Assembly: GCA_963969595.1 (NCBI GenBank)
Contig: OZ018408.1
Coordinates: 37,262,108-37,326,107, forward strand
DNA length: 64,000 bases
Source of the DNA: Neckera pumila
Taxonomy: Eukaryota; Streptophyta; Bryopsida; Hypnales; Neckeraceae
Direction of reading: 5' to 3'
This document shows, in pieces, positions 36,734 to 48,795 of the stretch. How positions within the stretch are numbered: position 1 is the first letter of the stretch; each line of letters starts with the position of its first letter. Under the pieces are notes generated by a model. It was not told the DNA's origin and ran no database searches. It was given only the letters and a program-made list of their open reading frames with translations. A program made the translations under genes and the position numbers.

Positions 36734-37475
36734 CTTGGGCATCTTTTGGGCATCTTTTGCTAAAATCCTCATCAATTTTTGAAATTTGGCATGTATGTAA
36801 CTATTAAAATATAGCATACAATTGTAAAAAATTATTTCTCACACCATATTCTAAGAGGAGTCAAATTTGGTCAGCAATATTGGTTGGAATTTCAAGAAAA
36901 AATATTTCCTACTAACTTTAGGCCCTATTATCTTGCAATATGTGAAGTCAAAGTTTTCAAAAGAATTCCCACATAATTATTCTAAAAGTTTGTCTCCAAC
37001 TTTTCAATGCTTGGATATGAAATTAAAAGTTTCTTTGTTGCACAAGAAATCATCAAAAAATGACTGGTGTATTACCAATTCAGTTAACCTCCTTGCATTG
37101 CAGGGTGATTTGGAATAAGTTGGATTCCATATTTGCTTTTGAAATTTTTCATGAGTGAACCTAACATCAGATACTTATAAATGGTTAAAATATGCATTTT
37201 CATATAATTAGAGCAAAAATTTTACTTTAAGAGGGCTTGAAGTTTGTTGTCTCTATTTTGTAGGAATAAAAATAGTTTATTTTCTCACCCCAAATGTTAA
37301 AATATTTCAATCTACAAGGTTCAATGGGCTGAAATTTTTTCCACGTGTTGTCTTTATTTTTTCAATACACTTTTAAACGGTTGGAATTTTTTTTTTAAAG
37401 TTTGGACAATGTATAAAAAATTGGTAATTTTTAACTTTTCCTCATCTAAAACACCCTCCACCCTTTAGGGGTTAA
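36730..37475. mobile_element. TTAA-bounded ~0.75-kb element abutting the previous one
   Basis: Shares the TTAA at 36730-36733 as its left border and ends CCCTTTAGGGGTTAA with TTAA at 37472-37475. The interior differs from types A and B. It contains an 83-codon frame (36867-37118) with no recognisable domain. Confidence 0.5.
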
Positions 37476-37630
37476 GCTGTTGCTTTGATTTATTGCCCTC
37501 AACTTCATTTTTTTCCTTATACACCAAATTCATAAAAAATTTATTACAAATTGGTTATAACTCTCTTAGGGCATTTTTGTTAGCCAAGTTATATATACCT
37601 AAGTGAACTTGTTTGCAAAATCAACTCCTA

Positions 37631-38561
37631 TTAACCCCTAAAGTTTCATGACTATGTTCTCACCAAAAACGCTCCAAAACTGCCATTCCTAATACAACTA
37701 CCAAATTTTTGGAAAAAAACAATTTTTGACACATGTAACCGTAGGATCTTGTAGTATGGTATTTTGAAAACATGTAGTAAAAATTTCAGAAAATTCCACC
37801 GTGTGGATCATAAGATATAAGCATTCAAAGTCTTGGAAATCATTTTTTCAATCCTGCGAAAAACCGGGCAGCTGCACTTTGCAAGCTCACTTTTCAATGA
37901 AAAAATGCCGATGAAGGTGGTGCTTCTTTGAATGTAGTTTCCTATACAAGTTTTCTATATGCTTGAAAAATTTCACATCATTTGGAATTGTACAACATAT
38001 AGGAAAAAAATAGTAAGTAGAAAGAAGTAGAAATGATTCAAAATACTAAATTGTTAAAATTTTAATCATGGAATTTAAAAATACCAATCCCAACGGTTGT
38101 AATGTTGTAATAATCAATTTACATCCTAGGATTTTTTTTTTTTCCAAAAAAATTGAAAATTGAGTTAAATAAACGACTTTAAAAAAAAATTTAGAGTAGA
38201 CAATCCATAACTGCCCACAAACCAAAAACCCTCATAACTTTTGACTCATTGATTGAAATGGAATGAATCAAAGCTTTTTAAGTATATTTAAATGTAGAGA
38301 ACCAATTTCAAAAAAAAAATTCCGGAAAAAATGATTTTTTCTGATCTGCCCAAACTGCCCGGTTATGAAAAAAAGCAACATATTAGGTTACAACTTTTGA
38401 CTCGTATTTCAAAATGTCATGAAACTTGGTACACATGAAGATGTTCCTCGCCCCCACCTTCTATTAAAATTTCAGCCTCAAATATGGATATCTCTAGTCA
38501 CACGTACCTGCCCAAAATTTCTATACGGCCAAAAAACACATGTTGGTCCTTTAGGGGTTAA
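37631..38561 (+). mobile_element. TTAA-flanked 931-base non-coding repeat (type A, best preserved)
   Basis: Clean ends: TTAACCCCTAAAG at 37631 and GGTCCTTTAGGGGTTAA ending at 38561. Interior landmarks are shared with 4647 and 13533. The beginning (GTTTCATGACTATG) and end (CATGTTGGTCC) differ beyond the short terminal inverted repeat, so only about 11-13 bases are truly inverted. Confidence 0.82.
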
Positions 38562-40730
38562 TATTGTTTTTGCCTAAAATGTACAATATGTATTAACAAG
38601 AGCCTAAAGTTTATTCTGGATAACATAGAAGGTCCTGAAATAGACTAAGTTATGAAAGCATCTTTTACCCAAATACACAGAGATACATTTTGCTTTCTTC
38701 AATGCACCACCAATGGACCAATAGTATACATTTCACGAGGTGAATGCATGCTTGTAGTAACCATTGCATTTCAACTTCAAAAATTTGTAACTAATTCCAC
38801 TAGGGTCCTAAAAATATAGACTGACTTCATAGGTTTGGATGCCAATTCTATTTTCCTTGGTATGATAATTTACTGATAAATAATTCAAGGAGTTTTGCTT
38901 CCCCAAATGCGATCAGCTCTTCAGTGGCCGCTTTATGGACCTGCTACCGTGCAGCCCTTTGATCATTTGAAGTGGCGTCCTCTTGGGGTTCCCGGATGAG
39001 CGGCATGCAAGGGCAAGCCAACTGAAGGGCCGGGCTGCAGTGCTACAGACATCATCCGGAATGCTGGCGTGGGTCGTTGAATATTAAACTACCGTACATG
39101 AAGGTCTAATCTGGAAATAGTTTTTTTTTCAGGCGCAATAGTGTTTCGGCATTTTGATGTTCAAATTTTTTTCTATTTGGCAACTTCTAGGTTTTCTTGT
39201 TTGGAGAAAACTGTCATGTGGGGCTTAAGGCATGATTGTAAGGTTTTTAGAAGTACTCAAAAATTTCTGCAATATAAATGAAAAATTTCTGCAACATTTC
39301 AAACATTTCACTTGTAATATCCCAAACATTTAGACATTCCAAAAACTGCTTATTTTTTGCTAAAATGCGATGAATTTTTTTTTATAGGGAATATTAAGCA
39401 AGATATTCTTCCTCTGTTCATGAAGGAGCAAATCCAAGGTTTTTTTGGAAACAAAAATAAAACATGAATCCCTGTTTTATTCTAAAATAGAGGGAGTATA
39501 TCCTAAAGAAACACTTGTGAATTACAATGCACACAGATACTAATCTTGAGGCAAGGAGAGTGCACAGTATTACTAGAATAGAAGGTATATAGTAAACAGC
39601 AGGTCACAAATCATTAGAAAAAATTTGAGCCCTCTAAGAGCCCCCTCCAACTCCTCAAATGGGACCCCAATTAGCTAATAAAAATTGTACTTCTCATATA
39701 TTCTGGTCAAGTTTTCCCCTATCTCCACCCACCTATGCAATCATGGCTTTGATGTTGTGCAAAACTCCCATTGGCCCTCAGTTTGAGGTACTAATAAGAA
39801 GTTTGATTGAAAAAGACTCACTTGAATCATTTTACTGGATTAATCTTCAAACTTAGTGTACCTGGGATTGAGACTAGAACATATTATATTTGGCTAAACC
39901 CCCATGTACCACTGTACTTTATTGTTTGAAATTGGTAAGGGAGCCGACCTATTGTTGACCATTTAAGCAATTACGCATATCTGTAGGGCGGGGTTCTTCA
40001 AGGGAGGAATTTTCCCATATGTAGAAATTGAGTTAAGAAGGTTGCCATAATTTTCCAACTTTTTATTTCTCAAAACATAATTACTACAAAATTTTTTGCT
40101 AAAGATTCTACTCGACCTATACTCGTTATATAGACCTCCCTATTTCTGACCAAGGTCTGGTTTCTAATCCACCCAAAGGTTGGTTGCAATATTGATCATC
40201 TTGTAAGCCAATCATAATGCGCCACAATTGCATTGGAAACCGTGCCGTAATAAATGACTGTTTTTCTCTTGCTGAACGGAAAGAAAACAATCTATAGAGT
40301 GAGAATGGGTAGTGGTCGGGAATGGATAGTGGTCGAGAATGGGTCAAATCCCTTATGTGCATCTTGTTGACAACAAGTGAGGCCTTTGGGCTATATTTAA
40401 AGTATGACCATATAACAACCAATTGCCATATTGCAGAATAGTAAATTGAATCATATTATGATTGTATTTTGCAAATCAAACTTCATGCTTGGACTGTTAC
40501 CTTAGATGGTTGATGAAGAAAGAAAACTCCTCTCAGTCCAATTGAGGTATCACAAAGTGCTCAAGGGCAGGTACAAAATACTCAGGTGTAAGCTTAGTCA
40601 GCTATCTCTACTGAACAGGTTGGTTGTGTTTTTTTGTGGAAGAAAACTATTATGGAAGAAAACCATACTTACGGAAAGTTCATTAATCTCTTTATGGGAT
40701 TCTTAGCACATACTTGACATCATTGGCAGC
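38562..40730. other. Spacer with duplicated promoter-like remnants
   Basis: 38565-38900 matches spacer at 52.46-52.76 and 60.58-61.18 kb (GAGCCTAAAGTTTATTCTGG-like, GTAACCATTGCATTTCAACT). 38885-39090 contains the promoter-block words of the tandem family (TCAAGGAGTTTTGCTTCCCC, GATGAGCGGCATGCAAGG, GAATGCTGGCGTGGGTCG) without a gene behind it, so it is a solo promoter remnant. The rest has no supported gene. Confidence 0.55.
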
Positions 40731-41657
40731 TTAACCCCTAAAGGACCATTGTCTGTTTGAGGAACAAATGGGATTTTGGACAGGTACCTACGGGTGGAAA
40801 ATTTGTCGTGATTTTCTGAAATTTTTTTTGAAGATAGAAAAATTGATAAGCTTTGTGAGAAAATAATTTTTTTTTCAATCGGTGCCTGGGAACAAAAGTT
40901 ATGCCCAAATAAGCTCAAAATAGGGAAGAGGGGCAACAAAAAAATTTTGCAAAAAAATTAATTTTATTTTTTAGTTGTTTTTCCTTATAGATTATATTTT
41001 TGTCTATTTGAGAATCTTTGATTCATTTCATTTGGATTTTTTATGAGAAAGTTATGGACAATCTTGTTTTTTGGGCAATTAGAGCATCTTCTTGAAAAAA
41101 ATAACTTGTAGGATTCATTTTGGAATGCAATTTTTGCAATTTTTCAAAAAAAAGCTCCACATGGTTTAGTTTTCTTGCTAGAACTATCCCACCATTGGAA
41201 TTAGTGCATTTTAATTCCATCTAAAAGATATTAATATTTTAAATTTTCCTTCTATCTTGTATTATCTTCTACTTAACAATTTTTTTAAGAATGAAAATTA
41301 AGTTTTTTTGAATTTTTTTTTTTCCTAGACTCTCCACGCAATTCTCCACTATAAAGATTAAAAGCTCAAAACTCCGTAGTGCAAAAAATTTAAGTTAAAA
41401 ATGTTCAAAGTCAAAAAATCTAGTCCCGCAATGTGCTGAAAATCTTGTTTTTTTCACTTTAAACGCAGATATCTTGCAATCTGTGTGGTCAAGAATTCTA
41501 AATTTTTTTCCACACATTGTTATACTAGTTAGGTATAAGATCTTATAGTTGGATGTGCAAAAAAAAGAATTTTCAGATTTTTTGTACTCTTTGCTCTAGA
41601 AATGGCAGTTTTGAGAGTTTTTTGGCAGAAAAAAGGCCTTGGTCCTTTAGGAGTTAA
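40731..41657 (+). mobile_element. TTAA-flanked 927-base non-coding repeat (type B)
   Basis: Starts TTAACCCCTAAAGGACCA and ends GGTCCTTTAGGAGTTAA (TTAA at 41654-41657). The end-proximal interior reads GCTCTAGAAATGGCAGTTTT, the block that recurs in several copies. It directly abuts the next element. Confidence 0.82.
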
Positions 41658-42561
41658 TCATTATAGGATTGGCATGCATTTTTTGGCTGTACAGAAATTT
41701 TGGGCAGGTTCGTGTGACTAAAGATTTCCATAATTTAGGCTGAAAATTTAATAGAAGGTGGGCACAAGTAATATCTTTTATATGCACTAAATTTCATGAC
41801 ATTTGGAAATGTGAATCAAAAGTTATGGCCTAATATGTTATTTTTTTTTTGTAACTGGGCAATCCGAGCAGATAAAAAAAAAATTAAAAATTGGTTTTCT
41901 AGAGTTATATATACGTAAAAAGGTTTGAATCATCCCATTTTGATCAATGAGCCAAAAGTTATGAAGATTTCTAGTTTGCGGGCAGTTATGGATTCTCTAC
42001 TCTAAAATAAACTTTGAAGTCCTTTATCTTACTCAATTTTCAATATTTTTTGAAAAAATAAAATCCTAGGATGTAGATTATTTATTACAACATTGAAACC
42101 ATTGGAATCAGCATTTTTCAATTCCATAATTAAATTCTTGACAATTTAGTATTTTGAATCATTCTCTACTACTATCTACTTACTATTATTTTCCTATATG
42201 TTGTACAATTCCAAACGAAGTGAAAATTTTCAAGCATGTAGCTTGTCTAGGAAAAAGAATCCAAAGAAGCACCATCATTGTGGAAATTTTTTCATCAAAA
42301 GGTGAGCTTGTAAAGTGCTGCTGCCCTATTTTTTGCAGTGCCAAAAAAATGGTTTTATTGAATTTGAATGCTTATATCTTGCAATCCACACGATGGAAAT
42401 TTTTGAACTTTACTATATGTTCTCAAGTCAGCAAAATACAAGATCCTACAGATACATGTGTCAAAAAATGTTTTTTTTTCCAAAAGTTGGGTACTTGTAC
42501 TAAAAATGGTAGTTTTTGAGTATTTTCAATGAAAACATAGTCATGGAACTTTAGGGGTTAA
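41654..42561 (-). mobile_element. TTAA-flanked ~0.91-kb non-coding repeat (type A, reverse), abutting
   Basis: Shares the TTAA at 41654-41657 with the preceding element and ends AACTTTAGGGGTTAA at 42561. Its sequence is the reverse complement of the type A copies (ATGAAAACATAGTCATGG near the right end mirrors CATGACTATGTTCTCACC at 37648). Its left terminal repeat is degraded. Confidence 0.8.
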
Positions 42562-43291
42562 CATATACTTTGGCTATTGTATTGGACTTGCAAGTGGTAT
42601 TGATACCAAATCTAGCTAGCTGCCTACATGGCGCTCAAACCTGAAGCTAAAATGACTGGTGTAGCTCCAGAGGTAAACATTTGTCCAACTCGCTCTGGTT
42701 GAGGTTCTTAATTCTATAGTAGAACTTCAGGTAAGCGTGTAACTTAACCTAAATGTGTTGGAATCAAACAATAGTAGAGAAATCCTTAGCTAACATGCGG
42801 CTCCACACAAGAATGCTGAAATCACAGCAACTGTACATGCAAGAAGGTACATATCCCACCTAAATCATAAAATAGGTTAATGTTTTGTACTTCATTCTTA
42901 AAACTAATCTTTGGAATACTATATTTAATGGATGGATGAGCTCTTGTACAACAAGAAATTCATGCAAGGTAGAGACATCTCACACATATTTCAATGTACC
43001 AAATCTAGGCTTCTTATATTGGAGTGTTGTCAAAATTAAAAGGCCTTTTGGAGGGTTCAATTTTTTCTAATGCCCTGCGACAGAAAATGAATCAAATAGC
43101 TGGAAGCATGTCCCGCTCTTTCAACTGGTGCAACGTATCCCTCATTTGCGGGATCCGAGCAAAGCAATTCAAATGAATCGACAGTCACAAGGTCCCGCTC
43201 CAGGAATTCTCAACATTTCAAAGGGATGTGTTGATGTGTGGAGCTGTATGGAATCAGGGCACCTTTTAAATAAATTGGACATGAAGTGCTC
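42562..43291. other. Spacer
   Basis: No repeat or gene is recognised. It contains the 3' flank of the minus-strand gene that ends at 43292. Confidence 0.4.
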
Positions 43292-45400
43292 TTATACCTG
43301 AAGAAACTGGAGCTCCTCTTCAGACACTTGGTGCTCTACTTGCTCCCACCCACCTGATCGCCACTGATTTTCACTGCGGACATCAGGCTCTTTGGAGCTT
43401 TTGCCAGCTCTGAGAAGTTTTCGCGGCTTCCTCCGTGGAGAGTCTGGTACTTCATCCCAGAGTGGATCGGGTTCTCTTTCACGCTCGGTCCTCCTGAGGT
43501 GCAGCCTCCTGCAGAAGAAAACAGAGGGCGCGATCCATCCATGTGAGTACAACAGAGAATCAAACCAGCCCACCTGTAAATGCACAACGCAAGCATTTCT
43601 AATGTAAAAATTGAAAATAATAATAAGCACAGTCCCAATAACATTACCAGCTCTTCTAATTAGATTTTGAGAAGCGAAGACTGGACTTCTCACCAGTTCA
43701 TTTCATTCCCTTGTTCGTTTAAGAGTGGGTGAAGCGAGTGGTGAGTAGAAAGATGCCAAACAAGTGGTAAAGGTCTTCTCGATGATGTCACAAGTTCGGT
43801 GGGACCATGCACCTGACCATACAGCACAAGATTAATCTTCAAGTTTCAAATCTCACAGGTGGCACATAATGAGCAAACAAAGATTTCCCATGCGTAACTC
43901 TCCAGTGTTATTTCAAAGCTAAGATACTTCACTGTAATGTTATAAGAATACGAAGGGAAAGAGGCGGGCAATCACACAGGACTAATTTCAGGTTCTCACG
44001 CTTCAAAAGATCTCAAAACAATGTATAGCCATGATGCATAACACTATTCCCGGTAGCCTAAACAATTGTAGATCTGGCCATATCGTATTAAATCGTAACA
44101 CTTTTACCATTAAACGCACCTCAGAGCAAGCTCCTCTGGGTCAGCCAGACTCTGGTTGTCTCTCAGCCACCGTTGCTGAGATAAATTAACTGCACTTCCT
44201 GTGGTAATACGGAACTTCCCAAAAGAATTACCAGAAGGTGAGCCAAGGCGGCAAAATGCTCATACTGTATAAATACAAGCATAACGTTCTTGAAAACAGG
44301 TCCTCACACCTTGAGCACATTTGGTATTCAAGGAAGAATCGCACGTAAGCTTTTCGATCCAATCAAACCGCATTAAACAGAAAAAATTGCCACAGAAAAA
44401 CTTACTAGAACGTACCCAATGCAACCAAGAGCTCGGCCTTTTTTAACTAAAGAATGTTCCTTGGTGAGCGCCAGAAACTCCTTCATTTTCCAAGCTCCTG
44501 AAACAGCAACAGCAGGAAACTTACAATAGGAAACATCCTACTTACTCCCAAAGCATGTCAGAAGAGAACTTACAAAGTTTTTCCATGTTCCAGGGGTGAG
44601 TACCGAAGAGCTGCTGCAAGAGCACCATTTGAGTATGCATCAGGTGTGGCATCCAGCTTAACCCTGCAAATCAAAGCCACGTTACCACATGAGTAAGGGA
44701 CTCAACGAAATCCTCCACAAGATAGCGTTCTGTTCGTTGAATGCAAGGCAAAAACACAAATTCTGCCATTGTCATGTCTCCAATACTGAAAAACAGAAGT
44801 TGCTGAACATGCCTTCTCACCCAACAACAGCATATGCCTTGGTGACTGCATCTTCTGCACAGCAAATAAGCATGGCAAATCAGTATCCAAACATATTCAG
44901 ATGTTCTATAAAGATTGAAAAGTTGAGTTCACGAGCAATTCATCCCCTGCCATAACCAATTGAGGTTAAGAACGAATAAAACGCACACAAGGTTCCAAAG
45001 CACATATGGTATACTAAGTGGGCTTCCATAGGAAAGCGGAGTCCATCAAATGCATGCTCTGAAGGAGTGTGGAAATGAAACTGCACCAAATTCAGCTCCC
45101 TTTCTTTCACCCGCAGCTTGTTCACTCCTTCTAGAAAGTTCACCTGGCGAGCCTCACAAACTAACAATACTGAATGCAAGACATCATCTTCGGCTGGAGT
45201 TTAACGAAACCTAACCCCAGACACATTTCGTCCGATACAAAATGTGTCCCGACGTGAAGAACATGAATAGCAGTCACCGCGCAGCAACCAGCGAGGAAAA
45301 GTCACAATTACTACCACAGCAACACATTCGCCTGGCCCGTCACCATCATTGCTTGACGCCTGCAGATAAAGTGATTACGAAAATCAGTTCCAGAACCTGC
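43292..45400 (-). CDS. Alpha-carbonic-anhydrase-like multi-exon gene (model incomplete)
   Basis: Minus strand, GC-richer than its surroundings, with many GT-AG-bounded exons. Exon about 45015-45163 encodes NLVQFHFHTPSEHAFDG followed by FPMEAHL, the alpha-carbonic-anhydrase zinc site: two His in HFH and the third in EAH. Exons 44821-44854 and 44574-44663 join in phase to DAVTKAYAVVGVKLDATPD then YSNGALAAALRYSP, matching the family's AVVGV block. These enzymes hydrate CO2 to bicarbonate. Further candidate exons are 44416-44497 (WKMKEFLALTKEHSLVKKG), 44120-44198 (GSAVNLSQQRWLRDNQSL then EELALR) and 43292-43508 (Arg/Glu-rich, ending SEEELQFLQV and a stop). The last two join in phase, but the links around 44416-44497 do not, and the usual C-terminal SLTTPPC block was not found. 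A leader exon near 45.3 kb is possible. It may be a divergent gene, two genes, or a pseudogene. Confidence 0.55.
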
Positions 45401-45842
45401 TGCTGAATACAAGAAGGAAAAATGCTTCTGCACTCCAAGCACAAAGCACAACGCGTCTACGTCATCAACGAAACCCTAAAAAACTGAAACCCGATGAAAC
45501 TCAAAACTGACCGCATGGAGGGGGGTAATATCCACGCTACCTGCGAGACCGGGGGGAAGGGGGTGGGGTGAAGGCCAGCCGGTCTCCTGTGACCGATGAT
45601 TTCAAATTGCAATCGGATTTTGTCCAATTCCACCGGCTAACAACGAACTAACCGGCGGTTCTCCCGGAACATCGACTGGTGTATCATCCGATCCAACATT
45701 AACTTTCATGTCACCTTGGTCCTCTTTGCTGCTGGATATCTGTAAAGTTCTTAGCTTGTAATTGCAAGAAATTATTATCGACTACACCCTCTGTCACGAT
45801 GCTTGTCCTTTACGACGACCTTCCAATCTATCTGTCAATCTT

Positions 45843-46120
45843 GTAAGTGTACTATAGCTACTTATCTGTCAAAAATTTCTAGCAATATATCCAATTTGTA
45901 GATTCTGGTCACTCGTAAGCGCGTATGTTACACATTGCAACGCTTGTTTTGATTTTATTTGCAGGCCAGACTGAGAGTAAATGGCGAACAGAGAGTGCGT
46001 GGTTTATGAGTGTGCCGCTTGTCAATGTTGCTAAATGGATTCGCACGGTGGTGCATTCAGAATTTTGTCTCACTAGATAGATCGGGTTTGAATGTGTGCA
46101 TGGTTTGTGGGCCTGCACAG
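45843..46120 (+). other. 5'UTR intron of copy 2
   Basis: CTT/GTAAGTGTAC donor and GCCTGCACAG acceptor, homologous to the intron at 32957-33248. Upstream, the TATA box position reads TGTAAAG, so the promoter has probably lost its TATA box. Confidence 0.6.
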
Positions 46121-46152
46121 ATCGCTTGTGTGAAGAAACGTAGGCCGCCACC

Positions 46153-46800
46153 ATGAGGCCGTTCACGCTGGATCATGCACTGAGCTGTGCAGCTGTGCAG
46201 TTCAGAAGAAGCGAATTCTTGACATACATTTTGGAGACGAAGGTTCCCGGACTTCACTTCAATGTCAACGACGAGGCTCCAGGAAATCCACCATTCTCTG
46301 TTCGCCCTTTACTCTCACTCAGTGCTTCCGCAACATTAATCATCCAGAAACGCAACTGATATTATTTTCCTGAACTCTCTTGGTTGCGAGTGAATGGAGA
46401 GGAAAAGATGTTCACTGGTGGTAAGCCTGGTGATGTCGTTTCAGACAGAATTTCCCAGTCCCGGTGCCTTCAGTTTTTGTGCAACCGAGGGCCACACTTC
46501 CTGATAAGAAATATCAAGGACCGAGAGACGGTTTGCAGCGTGTTACTGGACATGGCTGAGCATGTGAAAGTGCTTCCACCAGGGAATGAGCCATTGCCGT
46601 GGGATGTTTTGAACGTGACTCTGTGGAAGGCTTCCTTGTGCGAGGTCCTGAAAGAAATGAAGACCGTGGAAGAGAAGTGTCCTTCCCTGATGGGGACCTC
46701 CGGAGTGTATGTGCTCACCACATCGCCATACTCTGCGTTTCTGCGAGCCTTGTCCGCCGAGATTGCTGATGCAGCTGTGAAGATCCAGCTCGCCAACTAA
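46153..46800 (+). pseudogene. Tandem gene family, copy 2 (exon 1 and donor deleted)
   Basis: Starts at the conserved ATG (46153) with MRPFTLDHAL and FRRSEFLTYILETKVPGLHF, then breaks after the acidic patch. Against copy 1 the second half of exon 1, the splice donor and part of the intron are missing, so the frame runs into intron sequence and stops after 68 codons. Exon 2 (about 46393-46800) is still open to the family's terminal stop and keeps the LLDMAEHVKVLPPGNEPLPW, LWKASLCE and GTSGVYVLTTSP blocks. Its acceptor region is altered to TTGCGAG/TG and the SEEDLK start reads NGEEKM. A normal family protein cannot be made. Confidence 0.8.
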
Positions 46801-47526
46801 TTTTTTGGCACCACCGTGTTGTTGTACTGATGACCAGCGTTGTTTAAGTTAGGAGTTGTAGCTAGAAGTATTGTTGAACTGATAAGGAAGGAACTATCCT
46901 CAGGTAAGAATCTTCCCTGGTTGTTAACGTTGCTTCTTGCCCCTGCAGGCCACTTGTGGCTGGAGGTATTGTACTATTCCTCTGCAATGAAATTCCGTTT
47001 CATTTGTGTAAGAAAAAAAATAAAAAATTGAGAATCTTGTACGAATCTCATAGCGTAAATGATGGGTCGATGTTTTCGTTCTTGGAGAGTGCTACGTCTG
47101 TCTGTGCTGGTCTTCCCCTGGATGGAAATACCACACTCCGGTCAGTCTCATCGCTGATGAAAATAATTGAATAGTATTTTGATCTTTAGATTGCAAAAAA
47201 TTTATTTATTCATTTTGGAAAAAAAATTTATCCCGAACATAACATTCAGTAGCATTCAGTGAGACTGCCTTTTACTCTCTGGATTCCTCAGACACAAATT
47301 TCATCCACATATTATTAATGTAACCTTCTAAATTGAGATAGTGGAAGAACATTTATGGTGCGCTCCATTTTTTTGGCTAATTCAAGAAGGAAACATACAA
47401 ATAACAAATAATTGTAAAGGGAGATGGTTTGTCAAAACCCAAAGAATCTATTGAGTAACATATCAATGTAATCTAGCCATTTGTCATCAATAACTTATTT
47501 TGAGTTTTCTATAGAAAAGAGAAGCT
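46801..47526. other. 3' flank of copy 2 and spacer
   Basis: Conserved family 3'UTR words (ACCACCGTGTTGTTG, GATGACCAGCGTTGTTTAAG, GGAGAGTGCTACGTCTGTCT) up to about 47.16 kb, then AT-rich spacer without a gene. Confidence 0.5.
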
Positions 47527-48095
47527 CTTTATGTACACATGGGGTGGTAGGAGGTAGAACAATCCATGTGGGATATGTAATTTAGAATTTATAGTTTCTC
47601 AACCGCTCATAGTTAAGTTTAAAGTAGGAATTGTGTTAAAACAAGAGTTTTTGACCTCATTTAGGCATAGTAGAATGACATTTTGCAAAAAAAAGTTTAT
47701 CAATTAAGTTAAGTTTCATCTCTAAAAATCTGTTTGAGATTTAAATCTTCCACTCAAAAGTTATGGACAAATTTTAGAGAGGATGTTTGAAAATGTAAAA
47801 AAAAAAAAAATTCCAATCCTTCTACGAATTTTGTCCATAAGTTTTGAGTAGAAGATCAAAGTCTCAAATGGATTTTTGGAGATGAAACTTAACTTGATTG
47901 ACAAACTTTTTTTGTGTTCAAAGTTTTAAAAAAAATGTTATTCTACTATGCCTAAATAAGGTCTGAAATTCTACTTTTAACACAATTCCTACTTTTTACT
48001 TAACTATGAATGGTTGAGAAACTGCAAATTCTAATTTACTTATTCCACATGGATTGTTCTACCTCCTGCCACCCCATGTGTATATAAAGAGCTTA
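47527..48095. mobile_element. Fold-back element with ~270-base inverted arms
   Basis: Left arm from CTCTTTATGTACACATGGGG and right arm ending CCATGTGTATATAAAGAGCT pair over most of their length. Examples are AACAATCCATGTGGGATATG against CATGGATTGTTCTACC, GGCATAGTAGAATGACATTT against ATTCTACTATGCC, and AAAAGTTATGGACAAATTTT against AATTTTGTCCATAAGTTTT. The centre is near 47805, at a poly-A run. No coding capacity. A transcript through it would form a long hairpin. Confidence 0.82.
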
Positions 48096-48113
48096 TCCCC
48101 TCTACTCCAAACT

Positions 48114-48484
48114 CATTAGAGAAAAACTCAGCCCATTTCAAGGCCGTCGAAAGTTGACATGCCATGCTATTGTTTGCATGGCCTGTCAACTTTGAAATTG
48201 CTCTTAGTGAGCAGTTAGAGTCTCTGACTGCTTGCTGAAGCAATCAAGTCCTACAGAATTTTTTTTAATTTTTTTTTTAAAAAGATTTTTTTGAAATTAA
48301 TTAATTAATTAATTTTTTAATAATTTTTTTTTCCGGAATTATGGGTTCTTGCGTTATTGCTGTTGCAATTTCAGTAGGGCGGAAATAGGGGTAAAACAAT
48401 TTTTTGAACAAAATAAAAGCAAATTTTAGGGTACCTCAGAGGGTTGTGGAGCAGCCCTCTAGAGGCTTGAAATTTCCTCTAATG
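48114..48484. mobile_element. MITE with CATTAGAG ends and an internal hairpin, copy 1
   Basis: Ends CATTAGAG and CTCTAATG are inverted, extending loosely into AAA/TTT. Inside, GTTGACATGCCATGC and GCATGGCCTGTCAAC (48153-48192) form a short hairpin. A second copy lies at 60665-60995 with the same ends, hairpin and a GGGCGGAAATAGGGG block. No coding capacity. Confidence 0.78.
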
Positions 48485-48795
48485 CAAGAACAAAAATTTC
48501 AAAGCTTACGGTAGGAGCACCTAATAATGTCACTGTATTCAATGGCGCCAAAAACTACATAAGGCATTGATTTCAGAACTTAAATGTAGGTAGGCCATAG
48601 ATAGCTTATCATTTAGGTCAAAAAAAATAAGCTATTTATGGTCAATCTACATTTAAATTATAATAATATTTTCATCATGTGTAGAATCTGACGCCATTAG
48701 ATACACTGACGCCATTGAATGCTCCTACCTTAGTGAGTTAATAGTTAATTCAGTGATTGCAATGAATTTCTTGCTCAATGTTTCATAGCTGTAGT

